Shown: piece by piece, positions 26,882 through 36,923 of the stretch
Numbering within the stretch: position 1 is the first letter of the stretch
Layout of the letters: each line of letters opens with the position of its first letter
Program-made: the position numbers and the translations under genes
Notes under the pieces: model-generated
Seen by the model: the letters and a program-made list of their open reading frames with translations, nothing else
Told to the model about the DNA's origin: nothing
The model's database searches: none
Assembly (NCBI GenBank): GCA_024762655.1
Contig: JANTHB010000033.1
Coordinates: 1 to 36,955, forward strand
Direction: 5' to 3'
DNA from: Bacteroidales bacterium
Lineage (GTDB): Bacteria > Bacteroidota > Bacteroidia > Bacteroidales > VadinHA17
Length of the DNA: 36,955 bases

Positions 26882-26916
26882 AATGCATATAAAAACCTGT
26901 TGGCCTTATATGCATT
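26882..26916. repeat. Perfect 11-bp inverted repeat upstream of korA
   Basis: AATGCATATAA (26882-26892) and TTATATGCATT (26906-26916), 13-nt spacer. Confidence 0.9.
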
Positions 26917-27066
26917 CGTTTCAACTCTTTCTTTTATTATTCTCTGCAAAAGTAAGGATTTTCTACTATGGCAACCCCGATTATTTTATGTTTTTTAATA
27001 GTTTTTATATCTTTCTGTGATTTAAATTGCTTTTGGATGATTTTTTGCAAATAAAGAGATTTATTT

Positions 27067-27576
27067 ATGAATATCAAAACCATACGGGGCATTACCCCCA
27101 AAATCGGTAAAGACTGTTTCATTGCAGATACGGCTGTGTTGATCGGGGACATCATAATCGGAGACCGTTGCAGTATCTGGTTCGGTTCTGTTCTCCGGGG
27201 AGACGTCAATTATATTCGTATCGGCCGCCGCGTAAACATTCAGGATGGCTGCATCCTGCATACGACCTATCAAAAGACAACGATTCATATCGGAGACAAT
27301 GTCTCGGTAGGTCATGGCGTGATCCTTCACGGAGCCACCATTGAAGAGGAGGTGCTTATCGGTATGGGGGCCATTATCATGGACTATACACATATCGGAA
27401 AGCATTCCATCATAGCAGCCGGGGCCCTGCTCAAGGAGCATACCGTCGTTGAACCCGGGAGTATCTACGCCGGAGTGCCGGCAAAAAAAATCGGAGAAGT
27501 GAGCGAAAAACAAACCAGGGACCTGATCCTGCGGACAGCGGATAATTACATCAGCTATGCCAAATGGTATCTGTAA
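27067..27576 (+). CDS. Gamma carbonic anhydrase family protein
   Basis: Left-handed beta-helix hexapeptide repeats; RGDVNYIRIGRRVNIQDGCILHTT, VSVGHGVILHGATIEEEVLIGMGAIIMD with three His in expected positions. Confidence 0.92.
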   Translation: MNIKTIRGITPKIGKDCFIADTAVLIGDIIIGDRCSIWFGSVLRGDVNYIRIGRRVNIQDGCILHTTYQKTTIHIGDNVSVGHGVILHGATIEEEVLIGMGAIIMDYTHIGKHSIIAAGALLKEHTVVEPGSIYAGVPAKKIGEVSEKQTRDLILRTADNYISYAKWYL

Positions 27577-27593
27577 ATAGGATCAAACGTTTC

Positions 27594-28415
27594 TTATTCG
27601 TCCTTCCACAGATCCAGCTTTTTAAGATTTATTTTTTCTTCGAAGAACATGCCTGATATTTTTTCAAAGTAAGGGGTATAGTCTGACACGTAAAAAACAT
27701 CTTTTTGCCCATCCCCACTCCTACGCAGCAAATCTTTTTCCCCCAGCAGATCTTTCACAGTACGGGCTACAATAGCGGCCGAGTCGAGTATCTCCACAGA
27801 AAAATCATAAAATTTACTGATCTGGTTTTTAATGATCGGATAATGGGTGCAGCCCAGTATTAAAGCTTCTACCGACCGGAGCGGTTCATCAGACAGGTAG
27901 GCACGAATGATCGCATTGCTGATGTTATCAAAAATAAAGCCTTCTTCAATCATGGGGACCAGCAGGGGGGTTGCCCTGGAGATCACGCCGGCCTCAGGAC
28001 TTTTTTCCTTTATTTTTTTCTCATATGCGCCCGAGCGGATGGTTGCTTTGGTCCCAATCACTCCTACTTTTGCTGGAGCCAGATGTTCCAGGTAATACTC
28101 CACCACCGGGTCGATTACATTTACAATATCCACTTCTGTTCCGTACCAATCCCTGAGAGGCCCGTATGCAACGGAGGATGCCGAATTGCAGGCGATCACA
28201 ACCGTTTTGCAGTCTTGGTCCATTAAAAAACGGGTAATCTTATCGGCATAATGAAGAATGGCCTCGGGGGATTTTTCCCCGTAAGGCAGATGGGCCGTAT
28301 CGCCGAAATAGATCATCCTTTCTTCGGGCATTACCTGTTTGAGGGCATGGGCTACCGTCAGTCCTCCTACGCCCGAGTCAAAAACACCAATAGGTCTGTT
28401 GGCATCCATCTTCAT
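27594..28415 (-). CDS. murI: Glutamate racemase
   Basis: RPIGVFDSGVGGLTVAHAL, YFGDTAHLPYGEKS, VIACNSASS, LILGCTHYPII. Confidence 0.95.
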   Translation of the reverse strand: MKMDANRPIGVFDSGVGGLTVAHALKQVMPEERMIYFGDTAHLPYGEKSPEAILHYADKITRFLMDQDCKTVVIACNSASSVAYGPLRDWYGTEVDIVNVIDPVVEYYLEHLAPAKVGVIGTKATIRSGAYEKKIKEKSPEAGVISRATPLLVPMIEEGFIFDNISNAIIRAYLSDEPLRSVEALILGCTHYPIIKNQISKFYDFSVEILDSAAIVARTVKDLLGEKDLLRRSGDGQKDVFYVSDYTPYFEKISGMFFEEKINLKKLDLWKDE

Positions 28416-28433
28416 AAGACATAAATTTTACAA

Positions 28434-28465
28434 AAAAAGAAAGACCATCCCAAAGATGGCCTTCC
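28434..28465 (-). terminator. Rho-independent terminator after ompH pair
   Basis: Minus strand AAGGCCATC-TTTGG-GATGGTCTTTCTTTTTTT. Confidence 0.7.
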
Positions 28466-28491
28466 AAGATAATAAATTATAGACATATTAT

Positions 28492-29010
28492 TTACTGGAT
28501 CCCCAGTTTCTTTTTTACCAATGGCAGGATATCAATGCTCTGATCGGAAAAATAAAGAATGGTCCCTCTGGAGATATCAAAGATATAGGTAAACCCATTT
28601 TCCTGAGCCACATCTTTGATCGCCTGGTTGGCTTTGTCAATGATAGGCTGAAGCACTTCGGCCTGTTTTTTCTGCATCTCCTGCTGGGCATTGTTCTGAA
28701 AGTCCTGCATGGTTTGCTGTATATGTTGTAGTTCTTCGAGTTTTGTTTTCTTGATCAGTTCAGTCAGGTTATTTTGCTGATCCTGGAACTCCTGGGCTTT
28801 TTTATTGTATTCCACCTGCATGGCATCATACTGGTCTTGTAACTCCTTTGCAAAACGTTGCAGATGAGCCTGTGCACTATCATTTTCTGGCATAGCCTGC
28901 AAAAGTTCCTGACTGTTAATATGTCCGAATTTAAATTTCTGTTGTGCCTGCGCCGACAGGCCCCATCCAAACAATATCAACACCAATAAAATACTAATAC
29001 TTTTTTTCAT
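28492..29010 (-). CDS. OmpH/Skp family outer membrane chaperone
   Basis: Signal peptide; KFGHINSQELLQAMPENDSAQAHLQRFAKEL...; C-term ENGFTYIFDISRGTILYFSDQSIDILPLVKKKLGI. Confidence 0.9.
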   Translation of the reverse strand: MKKSISILLVLILFGWGLSAQAQQKFKFGHINSQELLQAMPENDSAQAHLQRFAKELQDQYDAMQVEYNKKAQEFQDQQNNLTELIKKTKLEELQHIQQTMQDFQNNAQQEMQKKQAEVLQPIIDKANQAIKDVAQENGFTYIFDISRGTILYFSDQSIDILPLVKKKLGIQ

Positions 29011-29083
29011 CTGGTTATTTATTTTTAGTTAAACTTCAAATATAAACTCCGGTACATTTCAGCGACAAATGTAAGTAATTTAT

Positions 29084-29599
29084 TTATTCTTTATATCCCA
29101 TCTGTTTCAAAACCTGATCGCTCAGGTCATAACGCGGATTGGTATACAGAAAGACCGGTCCGCCAGCGGTATCAAAGATCACGGCATAATTTCCTTCGAC
29201 GGCCAATTTCTTTACAGCATTATAAACTTCGTCCTGGATCGGTTTAACCAGTTCTTCTCTTTTTTTGAAAAGATCTCCTTCGGGTCCGAAATATTTTTTC
29301 TGAAGATCTTTCGCTACCTGTTCTTTGGAGATGATTTCATTTTCCCGTTTTTTCTTCATTTCCGGGGTTAACAATACCGCCTCATTCTGATAGGCTTTGT
29401 ACAGCTTATCTATCTCGGCGTATTTGTCAGAGATCTCTTTTTCCCACTGTTTTGAGAGGGTATTCAGTTTGTCCTGAGCTGCTTTGTAAGAAGGAATATT
29501 GTTTAAGATATATTCGGTATCCACAAAAGCATATTTTTGTCCCCAGCTTATGCCGGCAGACAACATTATCATCGAAATTAAAACTATAGACTTTTTCAT
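29084..29599 (-). CDS. OmpH/Skp family outer membrane chaperone
   Basis: Signal peptide; KYAFVDTEYILNNIPSYKAAQDKLNTLSKQWEKEI...; C-term NYAVIFDTAGGPVFLYTNPRYDLSDQVLKQMGY. Confidence 0.9.
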   Translation of the reverse strand: MKKSIVLISMIMLSAGISWGQKYAFVDTEYILNNIPSYKAAQDKLNTLSKQWEKEISDKYAEIDKLYKAYQNEAVLLTPEMKKKRENEIISKEQVAKDLQKKYFGPEGDLFKKREELVKPIQDEVYNAVKKLAVEGNYAVIFDTAGGPVFLYTNPRYDLSDQVLKQMGYKE

Positions 29600-29629
29600 A
29601 GCGCATAAATTATTATGTTAGACATAAAA

Positions 29630-32143
29630 TCAGAATTCCTGGCCAATGGTAAAGTGGAAATGGCCGCCGCTGGGACCGGGTTGGCCCGGCAGGGAGTTAA
29701 AGCCATAACCCCAGTCAATTCCGAGCAATCCGAACATAGGGAGGAACGCCCGCAAACCAATACCGGCAGATCTTCTGATCCCAAACGGGTTATAATCCTG
29801 GATTCTGCTCCAGGCATTTCCTCCTTCCAGAAAACCCAGAACGAATACCGTGGCCTGAGCCTGCAGGGTAATGGGATACCTCAATTCCAGGGTAACTTTC
29901 TGGTAAACATTCCCTGCTTTTTTGTATTCTCCTATCCTGTTTTTTCTGTAAGGTGTCAAAGAACCGTTTTCATATCCACGGAGACCGACAGTGGTAACTC
30001 CGTAGAGGTTATATCCGGACATCCCGTCACCTCCGACGTCGAATCTTTCAAAAGGCGAAGGGCCCACATCCCTGTTATAATAACCGAGATAACCGAAGTC
30101 GAACCTGGTACGTAACACCAATTTTCCTGCCAAAGTTTGATACCAGTCTGTTTTAAATACCCATTTATGATATTCGACCCATCTATAAAACTCTTTATCA
30201 GGCATTTCCGGATCTGAATAATTTTTATTATTAAACCAGGAATACGGAGGGGTCAGTTGCAGGGAGAGGGAAACATTGGATCCTCCCTGGGGATAAATAG
30301 GATTGGGTCCTGCTGAAAATCTGCCGAAAGTGGTGGTAAGGCTAAAGTTGTTTGAGTTCCCGTTTTCAAACAGAAAGCTCCGGTTCCAGTTGTTCAGTTC
30401 GTAGTTCTGAAAAGAGAGGCCGGTGTAGAGGCTGAAATAGTCATCGGGCCATTTCAGTCTTTTTTGCAACCCCAGGCTTGCTCCGGAAATATTCAGGGCC
30501 TGGCGCGCCAGATCGCCTTTTTTGCGGCCGTTGGTTTGTCCGGTGCGGTAAACGGAAAAGGAGAATGTATTATGTTTCTTCCCTCCGAACCAGGGTTCCG
30601 TAAACCCAAAGCTATAAGCCTGATAATATTTCCCGTTGGTTTGGGCTCGCAAGCTCACAGACTGACCGTCCCCTGTAGGGATGGGACGCCAGGCTTTGGG
30701 ATTAAACATGTTCCTGACCGAGAAATTATTAAACCGCAAGCCGACCGTACCCACAAGCATATTGGCCCCCCAACCCCCGGAAATCTCAAACTGGTCATTG
30801 GCTTTCTCCTCCAGATTATATTCCAGGTCCACCGTGCCGCTGGCCGGATTGGGGATAGGCACGGGATTGATTTTCTCAGGGTCGAAGTGACCCAGCTGCG
30901 CCAGTTCACGTACCGAACGTACAATATCCGATTTGCTAAACAACTCGCCCGGAAGTGTCCTCAGCTCCCGGCGAACCACATGTTCATTGGTCTTGGTATT
31001 TCCTTTGATGATCACCCTGTTTACGGTAGCCTGCTCCCCTTCGAAAACACGCATTTCAAGGTCTATGGAATCATGCTCAATTTTTTGTTCTACAGGGGTT
31101 ATATCCGAAAACAAGTAACCGTCATCCATATAGATTGACTGTACCGCATCCTCATCCTCTCTCAGCCGCTTATTCAGCATCTTCAGATCATAAGGATCCC
31201 CCTTCTTGATGCCCAGACGCTGACTCAACAGGGCCGAAGGAAATTTGGTGTTCCCCACCCAGGTAATATTCCTGAAATAATACCGGTCTCCTTCATAAAT
31301 TTTTATGACCAGGGCTATCCTGTTTTCCTCTAGGGTATAGGTTGAGTCGCCCAAGATTTTAAAATCCCGGTAACCGTTTTCATTATAGAACTCAACCAGT
31401 TTCTTTTTATCTTCCTTATAATCTTTTTCAACAAATTTGGAAGCTTTGAAAATATTCCAGTCTTTCTTTTTAGTTTTTTTCATGACATGTCTCAACTTCT
31501 TGTCAGGGAAAACTTTGTTCCCTTCGAAATCAATCATGCCGATCTTCACTTTTTTTCCTTTATTGATGTCAGCCACCAGCAATATGCTGTTCTGAAAGCG
31601 GGGATCTTTCTTTTGCCGGATAGTTACCGACACGTCCAGAAATCCTTTTTCAATATAATGTTCCCGAATGATCTTGCGGGTATTGTTAAGGAGATTCTCC
31701 GTCACCTGACTTCCCGCTAACACATTGATTTTCTCCTGCAGGTCGTCCTGTTCACTTTTTCTGATCCCTTTAAATTCAATCTTTGACAGACGGGGTCTTT
31801 CCTGCAAGTAATAATCCAGGTAAATTTTTCCACTGTCGATTCGTGAATAGGTCACTTTTATATCGGAAAACAGGCCTTGTTTCCACAGTTTTTTTATTGA
31901 ATTGGTTACATCCGATCCGGGGATCTGTATTCGCTGGCCGGCATTTAAGCCGGTAAGTTGTACCAATATACCTTTATCCAGATACTTGATCCCCGAGATG
32001 GTTATACCGCCCAGGATATAACTCTTGGGGTTGGAATAATCCACCACGGGGAGATTCTGATTCAGCGTATCTTTATCCTGCGAAAAAGAAGCCCCCTGGA
32101 TTCCGGAAACAAATAAGAGCACTACTAAGAATTTTCTCCACAT
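29630..32143 (-). CDS. bamA: Outer membrane protein assembly factor BamA
   Basis: POTRA repeats and Omp85 barrel; ISGGWGANMLVGTVGLRFNNFSVRN, VGLRGYENGSL, GIDWGYGFNSLPGQPGPSGGHFHFTIGQEF. Likely start 32143 (MWRKFLVVLLFVSG) rather than 32170. Confidence 0.93.
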   Translation of the reverse strand: MWRKFLVVLLFVSGIQGASFSQDKDTLNQNLPVVDYSNPKSYILGGITISGIKYLDKGILVQLTGLNAGQRIQIPGSDVTNSIKKLWKQGLFSDIKVTYSRIDSGKIYLDYYLQERPRLSKIEFKGIRKSEQDDLQEKINVLAGSQVTENLLNNTRKIIREHYIEKGFLDVSVTIRQKKDPRFQNSILLVADINKGKKVKIGMIDFEGNKVFPDKKLRHVMKKTKKKDWNIFKASKFVEKDYKEDKKKLVEFYNENGYRDFKILGDSTYTLEENRIALVIKIYEGDRYYFRNITWVGNTKFPSALLSQRLGIKKGDPYDLKMLNKRLREDEDAVQSIYMDDGYLFSDITPVEQKIEHDSIDLEMRVFEGEQATVNRVIIKGNTKTNEHVVRRELRTLPGELFSKSDIVRSVRELAQLGHFDPEKINPVPIPNPASGTVDLEYNLEEKANDQFEISGGWGANMLVGTVGLRFNNFSVRNMFNPKAWRPIPTGDGQSVSLRAQTNGKYYQAYSFGFTEPWFGGKKHNTFSFSVYRTGQTNGRKKGDLARQALNISGASLGLQKRLKWPDDYFSLYTGLSFQNYELNNWNRSFLFENGNSNNFSLTTTFGRFSAGPNPIYPQGGSNVSLSLQLTPPYSWFNNKNYSDPEMPDKEFYRWVEYHKWVFKTDWYQTLAGKLVLRTRFDFGYLGYYNRDVGPSPFERFDVGGDGMSGYNLYGVTTVGLRGYENGSLTPYRKNRIGEYKKAGNVYQKVTLELRYPITLQAQATVFVLGFLEGGNAWSRIQDYNPFGIRRSAGIGLRAFLPMFGLLGIDWGYGFNSLPGQPGPSGGHFHFTIGQEF

Positions 32144-32156
32144 AATACACAACACT

Positions 32157-32918
32157 TTACCTATCCACATTCATTTTTGTCTGTTCACTGATACGTCCGA
32201 ATCTTCTCTCCCGGCGTTGATAGTCTATGATCGCTTTAACGAGATCTTTTTTCCTGATATCGGGCCACAATTTTTTTGTAAAATACAATTCGGTATACGC
32301 TATTTGCCACAGGAGAAAATTGCTGATCCTGTATTCTCCGCTTGTGCGGATCAATATATCGGGGTCAGGGATATCTTTTGTTTGCAGGTATTCCGAGAAA
32401 AGGAGTTCATCAATACTGTCAACATTGAGTTTCCCTTCCGTGGCATCCCTGGCCATCTCGCGGGCCGCCTTTGCAATCTCCCACCGTGCACTGTAGCTTA
32501 AGGCGAGGATAAGTGTCATCCCTTTGTTTTCTGCTGTCCGGTCAATGGTTTTCATCAGGTTTTTCCTCACCTGCGCAGGCATAATATCCAGATTACCTAT
32601 GGTTCTAAGCTTTATATTATTTTCCATCAGGGTACTGATCTCGGCATTAAGGGTAGTCACAAGCAAAGACATCAGGGCGTTCACTTCGTCGGAAGGCCGT
32701 TGCCAGTTTTCGGTAGAGAAGGCAAAAAGTGTCAGATATTTCACGCCCAGTTCAGCGGCAGCTTCGGTAACCTCTCTCACGGCCTTTACGCCATGCTGAT
32801 GGCCTACGACCCTCTCCTTCCCTTTGCGTTTGGCCCAGCGGCCGTTGCCATCCATAATAACAGCCACATGAACCGGTATCTTGTCTTTATCGATCTCTGT
32901 ATTATCCTTTAAAGCCAT
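32157..32918 (-). CDS. uppS: Isoprenyl transferase (undecaprenyl diphosphate synthase)
   Basis: VPVHVAVIMDGNGRWAKRKGKERVVGHQHGVKAVREV, LTLFAFSTENWQRP, DPDILIRTSGEYRISNFLLWQIAYTELYFTKKLWPD. Confidence 0.95.
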   Translation of the reverse strand: MALKDNTEIDKDKIPVHVAVIMDGNGRWAKRKGKERVVGHQHGVKAVREVTEAAAELGVKYLTLFAFSTENWQRPSDEVNALMSLLVTTLNAEISTLMENNIKLRTIGNLDIMPAQVRKNLMKTIDRTAENKGMTLILALSYSARWEIAKAAREMARDATEGKLNVDSIDELLFSEYLQTKDIPDPDILIRTSGEYRISNFLLWQIAYTELYFTKKLWPDIRKKDLVKAIIDYQRRERRFGRISEQTKMNVDR

Positions 32919-32921
32919 CTT

Positions 32922-33629
32922 CTATTGATCATTACTATCCCAGTAAGCCGGACAATTTTCCCGGTCATAAAATATTTTGAAGCTTGCAAATATACCAACA
33001 AATGAGTACCAATCATTATTATGAGAAAAAGATTTTACATCCGGGGGCACCAATCCGACGGAAGGGTCGGCAGGAGACCAGGTATCAAGGTAATCGTTAA
33101 ATGTTTTCCTGAAGCCCCATTCAGCGCCAACGTCTATCTTTTTACTCAGGTTAACCTTGAGCCCCAGATTAACAGGCAACACAAACTGATTGGCTACTTT
33201 AGGGTTCCCAAAAATAAAGACAAAGCCTGCCCCCCCGGCAACATACGGAGTAAATAATGTTTTTCTGGGATCATACCCGTAAGGCAAAAAATTAAACTCA
33301 AACTGGATGGCCATATCCAGGAAAGATTCGGAAAAAGAAGCATTCCGTAAAGGCAGAAAGGAATAATCAAAATCCTGTCCGCTGGCTTTCAGTCCTCCAT
33401 AGTAAACATTAGTCCGTACGGCATACCTTTTGTTAATCCAGAAATTATAAAAACCACCGAAAGCCGGTGACAGATCATAAAACATTCTCTCCGGATTAAT
33501 GTCCCCGAAATAATAAGATCCCCCGGCAAATACGCCTATATTCTGAATGATTTTGGTCTTCTGCTGTGAATAAGCAATCTGTGATCCCGATACTGTCAGG
33601 AGGAAAAGGAGTAACCAATGTTTTCTCAT
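32922..33629 (-). CDS. DUF6089-like outer membrane beta-barrel protein
   Basis: Signal peptide; IGVFAGGSYYFGDINPERMFYDLSPAFGGFYNFWINKRYAVRTNVYYGGLKASGQDF. Confidence 0.75.
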   Translation of the reverse strand: MRKHWLLLFLLTVSGSQIAYSQQKTKIIQNIGVFAGGSYYFGDINPERMFYDLSPAFGGFYNFWINKRYAVRTNVYYGGLKASGQDFDYSFLPLRNASFSESFLDMAIQFEFNFLPYGYDPRKTLFTPYVAGGAGFVFIFGNPKVANQFVLPVNLGLKVNLSKKIDVGAEWGFRKTFNDYLDTWSPADPSVGLVPPDVKSFSHNNDWYSFVGIFASFKIFYDRENCPAYWDSNDQ

Positions 33630-33647
33630 ACAATTTTCTTTTGGCTC

Positions 33648-34406
33648 CTAGAACCTGAAGATCGGAAGATTCTTCCTAGAGGTCCTCAGTTTCCAAATAA
33701 CATGAACGCTTGTAAAAAAATAAACGTCGTTAAATTTGGAATATTGTGGTGAGGTAAAACCATCGGCATAGTCAGTAAGAGTAAAGTGTGGCCCTACTTC
33801 AAAGCCCAGGTCCCAGTTGGGATCCAAAGCAAACCGGACAGCGCCGCCTGCGGGGATGCTCAAGGTCACTTTAAGGCCCGGATTCATCCTATTATAAGGA
33901 TCTTCTATGGATCTAACATTGAGTATGGCCGCCCCCAGGCCGGCAAAAACGTAAACACTCAGACTACTGGCAAAAGAAGAAATGCCCCTGCCTTTCATCA
34001 TGAGATAACTTTGGTTGGCACGTCCGTTGATAATCGCCTGTTCATAACGCAGGGAAGGTTCCACAAGAAAAGATTTGAATTCGATCCCCCTTCTCTCATT
34101 TACCCCGCCGGCATCGCTACCGTGCAATTCTCCAAAAGCAAGATTGAAATTAAGCCAGCCTATCTCATAAAGTTTATACCTCATACCCACATGCAACATC
34201 GGACGGGTACTCTTAAAGGACAGATCTTTTAATCCCAACAGGTTCTGTCCCGGTGAATAACCGCCAATATCTCCAAAATAGTTGGCAATGCCAATCCCTG
34301 CACTCATTTCATACCTGCGCAACTTCCAAATCTGGGATTGACCGGTAACTGCAAACAGAGAAAATATAGTGATAAACAATGTTATCCTGGCAAATAACTT
34401 TCTCAT
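33648..34406 (-). CDS. DUF6089-like outer membrane beta-barrel protein (second copy)
   Basis: Signal peptide; YEMSAGIGIANYFGDIGGYSPGQNLLGLKDLSFKSTRPMLHVGMRYKLYE. Confidence 0.7.
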   Translation of the reverse strand: MRKLFARITLFITIFSLFAVTGQSQIWKLRRYEMSAGIGIANYFGDIGGYSPGQNLLGLKDLSFKSTRPMLHVGMRYKLYEIGWLNFNLAFGELHGSDAGGVNERRGIEFKSFLVEPSLRYEQAIINGRANQSYLMMKGRGISSFASSLSVYVFAGLGAAILNVRSIEDPYNRMNPGLKVTLSIPAGGAVRFALDPNWDLGFEVGPHFTLTDYADGFTSPQYSKFNDVYFFTSVHVIWKLRTSRKNLPIFRF

Positions 34407-34579
34407 GCTATGATTTCTTTATGACAAATATAGAAAAATTTTCACTTTTACCCATGTTAACTTACTTTTTTAATCGTTCCCAACTACATAGAGCTACCTT
34501 TTTATCATCAAACAGGAGGTATTGCAATTCTAACTCCCCCGGCACACACATTCTTTTATTTCAGATGATTATCAACACT

Positions 34580-35458
34580 TCACACTCTTTTATCGGCGCC
34601 CCACATCAATTTTGTCCGCAGTGTCTCAAAATAGTCAATATCTTCCAGTTTGAGTACCCGGATAAAAAAGCCGGCTTTTTTAATCTTCAGAGGTGCCTTT
34701 CCGGTATAGACTTCCGATCTTGAATCCATGGAGACCCAATAGGCATCCTGGCGGGTGGAGACTTTTACCGTCAACTCATAATTATCGGGAATCACCACCG
34801 GCCTGACCGTAAGGTTATGAGGAGCTATCGGGCTGAGAATAAAATTCATAGACCCGGGTATCACGATCGGTCCGCCAACGCTCATGGAATAGCCTGTAGA
34901 GCCTGTGGGAGTAGAAACGATCAAGCCGTCGGCCCAGTAGGTGTTGAGATGTTTGCCGTCCATCATCACCTCAATGTTAATCATACCCGTTCCTTTTTTC
35001 TGAACGGCAAACTCGTTTAAGGCAAAAGGAAAATCCCGGAGGAGTCCCTTTGGATTTTCCAACTCAATCAATGATCTCTTTTCCAATGTAAATTTCCGGC
35101 TGAAAATGGCATCAATGGATTTACCGATATTTTCGCGGGAGATACTAGCCAGAAAGCCCAGCCGGCCACTGTTTATGCCGATAATCGGGATGGAATTCCT
35201 GCGCACAAAAGAAACGGCTTCCAGAAAGGTCCCGTCCCCGCCTACACTGAGTAAAAAGTCAACCTCTTTCCCAAAATCCGTATGTTCTGAAAAGAAGTGA
35301 TTATGATTAAACGGATAGTCGAAATCATGTTTGACATTCTCATATAACTCCCTGTAAAGAATAACATCAGCACCATATTGTCTGAATTTTTCACACATCA
35401 GTTGAAAATATGGAAAAAACTCAGCGGTAATTTTCTTTCCGTAAACGGCGATTCTCAT
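34580..35458 (-). CDS. nadK: NAD kinase
   Basis: LLSVGGDGTFLEAVSFV, PIIGINSGRLGFLASI, YWADGLIVSTPTGSTGYSMSVGGPIV. Confidence 0.95.
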   Translation of the reverse strand: MRIAVYGKKITAEFFPYFQLMCEKFRQYGADVILYRELYENVKHDFDYPFNHNHFFSEHTDFGKEVDFLLSVGGDGTFLEAVSFVRRNSIPIIGINSGRLGFLASISRENIGKSIDAIFSRKFTLEKRSLIELENPKGLLRDFPFALNEFAVQKKGTGMINIEVMMDGKHLNTYWADGLIVSTPTGSTGYSMSVGGPIVIPGSMNFILSPIAPHNLTVRPVVIPDNYELTVKVSTRQDAYWVSMDSRSEVYTGKAPLKIKKAGFFIRVLKLEDIDYFETLRTKLMWGADKRV

Positions 35459-35476
35459 GCGTAATGTATATAAAGA

Positions 35477-36142
35477 TCAAATATTCAAGTACATCATAAA
35501 TTCATCAAACCGGCTGGCATAAAAGGTATCCAGCTCCTGGTCGTTCATAAACGATGCTTTAACATTATAATCATAACGCTCAAAAGTGCTAATGATAGAA
35601 GACACCTCCGTTCTGTTAATTTTCAGGATCACTTCCATTTTTGTAGAATCTTCATGCGGTTGAATATACATGCTCAGGATTTTGGCGTCATTCGATTCCA
35701 CCATCTGTGCGATCTGGCTCAGGGAATAATCATTCTGGTGCAATTCAAGCACCAGAATGGCACCGGGATTTTTTACGGCGGTAAGCCCTGCAAAATATTG
35801 GATCAGATCATGATTGGTGATCATTCCCAGATAATTCTTTTGTCTGTCCAGCACAGGCACCACGGTTAACTTCAGGCGGGAAACGATCTCGATCACCTCA
35901 TAGATGTGTTGATCCAGATAAACAAAAGGACTGAACAGGGACAGATTATGATTTCCTATGGGTTCATCCGCCATATTCATGTCATAGATATCGGTATCTG
36001 AGATCAATCCAAGAAATTCCTTATCATTTACGATAGGCAGATGGGATACCCTGAACACCTCCATCCAGTTCAATGCTTTTTGTCCGGTATCGGAGGTATG
36101 GAGTGCCGGGACGATGTCTGAAATCAAATCTTTTGCCAACAT
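35477..36142 (-). CDS. CBS domain-containing protein with ACT-like C-terminus
   Basis: Start probably 36142 (MLAKDLISDIVPALHTSDTG). CBS pair (SHLPIVNDKEFLGLISDTDIYD; LTVVPVLDRQKNYLGMITNHDLIQY) then an ACT-like segment (ILVLELHQNDYSLSQIAQMVESNDAKILSMYIQP). Confidence 0.85.
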   Translation of the reverse strand: MLAKDLISDIVPALHTSDTGQKALNWMEVFRVSHLPIVNDKEFLGLISDTDIYDMNMADEPIGNHNLSLFSPFVYLDQHIYEVIEIVSRLKLTVVPVLDRQKNYLGMITNHDLIQYFAGLTAVKNPGAILVLELHQNDYSLSQIAQMVESNDAKILSMYIQPHEDSTKMEVILKINRTEVSSIISTFERYDYNVKASFMNDQELDTFYASRFDEFMMYLNI

Positions 36143-36167
36143 AATGATCAATCCAGAAAAAACCTTG

Positions 36168-36175
36168 TAACTTTG
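36168..36175 (+). promoter_or_regulatory. Putative -7 box (TAACTTTG) for pdxJ
   Basis: Exact TAnnTTTG match 29 nt upstream of ATG 36205. Confidence 0.45.
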
Positions 36176-36204
36176 CCGAAAGATAATATAAAAAGATAAG
36201 AAAT

Positions 36205-36918
36205 ATGACGCGTTTAAGTGTAAATATAAATAAAATTGCGACAATACGGAATGCCCGTGGCGGAAATATCCCTGATGTGCTGGAAGCAGCCATCAACTGT
36301 GAACGTTTCGGAGCAGAAGGAATCACGGTTCATCCCCGGCCGGATGAACGTCATATCCGGTACAGGGATGTCAGGGATATCCGGCCGGTGCTGCATACCG
36401 AATTCAATGTGGAAGGGTATCCGGGCGAGCGTTTTATGAAACTGGTGCTGGAGGTGGTTCCCGACCAGGTAACCCTGGTCCCTGACCCGCCGGATACCCT
36501 TACCTCCAATGCCGGCTGGCAGATAAAAGAAAACATAGCTTTCCTTACGGAAATCATCGGCACATTGCATCAGAAAGGAATACGCACCTCTCTTTTTGTA
36601 GATACGGATCCTGAAAATATCAACTATGCTCCGAAAACAGGTACCGACCGCATTGAGTTATATACCGAACCATACGCTGCCGGATATCGAAAAAACAGGG
36701 AAGAAGCGATCCGGCCTTTTACAGAAGCCGCCAGGCTGGCTCATCGTCTGGCGCTTGGGATCAATGCCGGTCACGATCTGAACCTGGATAATTTAAGATA
36801 CTTCCATCAGCATATCCCTTATCTTGACGAAGTGTCCATCGGACATGCCCTGATTTCCGATGCATTATACTACGGTCTGGAAAACACGATCCAGATGTAT
36901 TTACAACAACTACGTTAA
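36205..36918 (+). CDS. pdxJ: Pyridoxine 5'-phosphate synthase
   Basis: [92 protein letters not shown]. Confidence 0.95.
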   Translation: MTRLSVNINKIATIRNARGGNIPDVLEAAINCERFGAEGITVHPRPDERHIRYRDVRDIRPVLHTEFNVEGYPGERFMKLVLEVVPDQVTLVPDPPDTLTSNAGWQIKENIAFLTEIIGTLHQKGIRTSLFVDTDPENINYAPKTGTDRIELYTEPYAAGYRKNREEAIRPFTEAARLAHRLALGINAGHDLNLDNLRYFHQHIPYLDEVSIGHALISDALYYGLENTIQMYLQQLR

Positions 36919-36923
36919 ATTTC

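Noticed and set aside
30464-31138. 224-aa + strand ORF inside bamA
   Set aside because: Antisense shadow of bamA.
28492-36918. murI-ompH-ompH-bamA-uppS-DUF6089-nadK-CBS-pdxJ block as a novel cluster
   Set aside because: To my knowledge this is a common conserved gene order in Bacteroidetes; the individual genes are ordinary.
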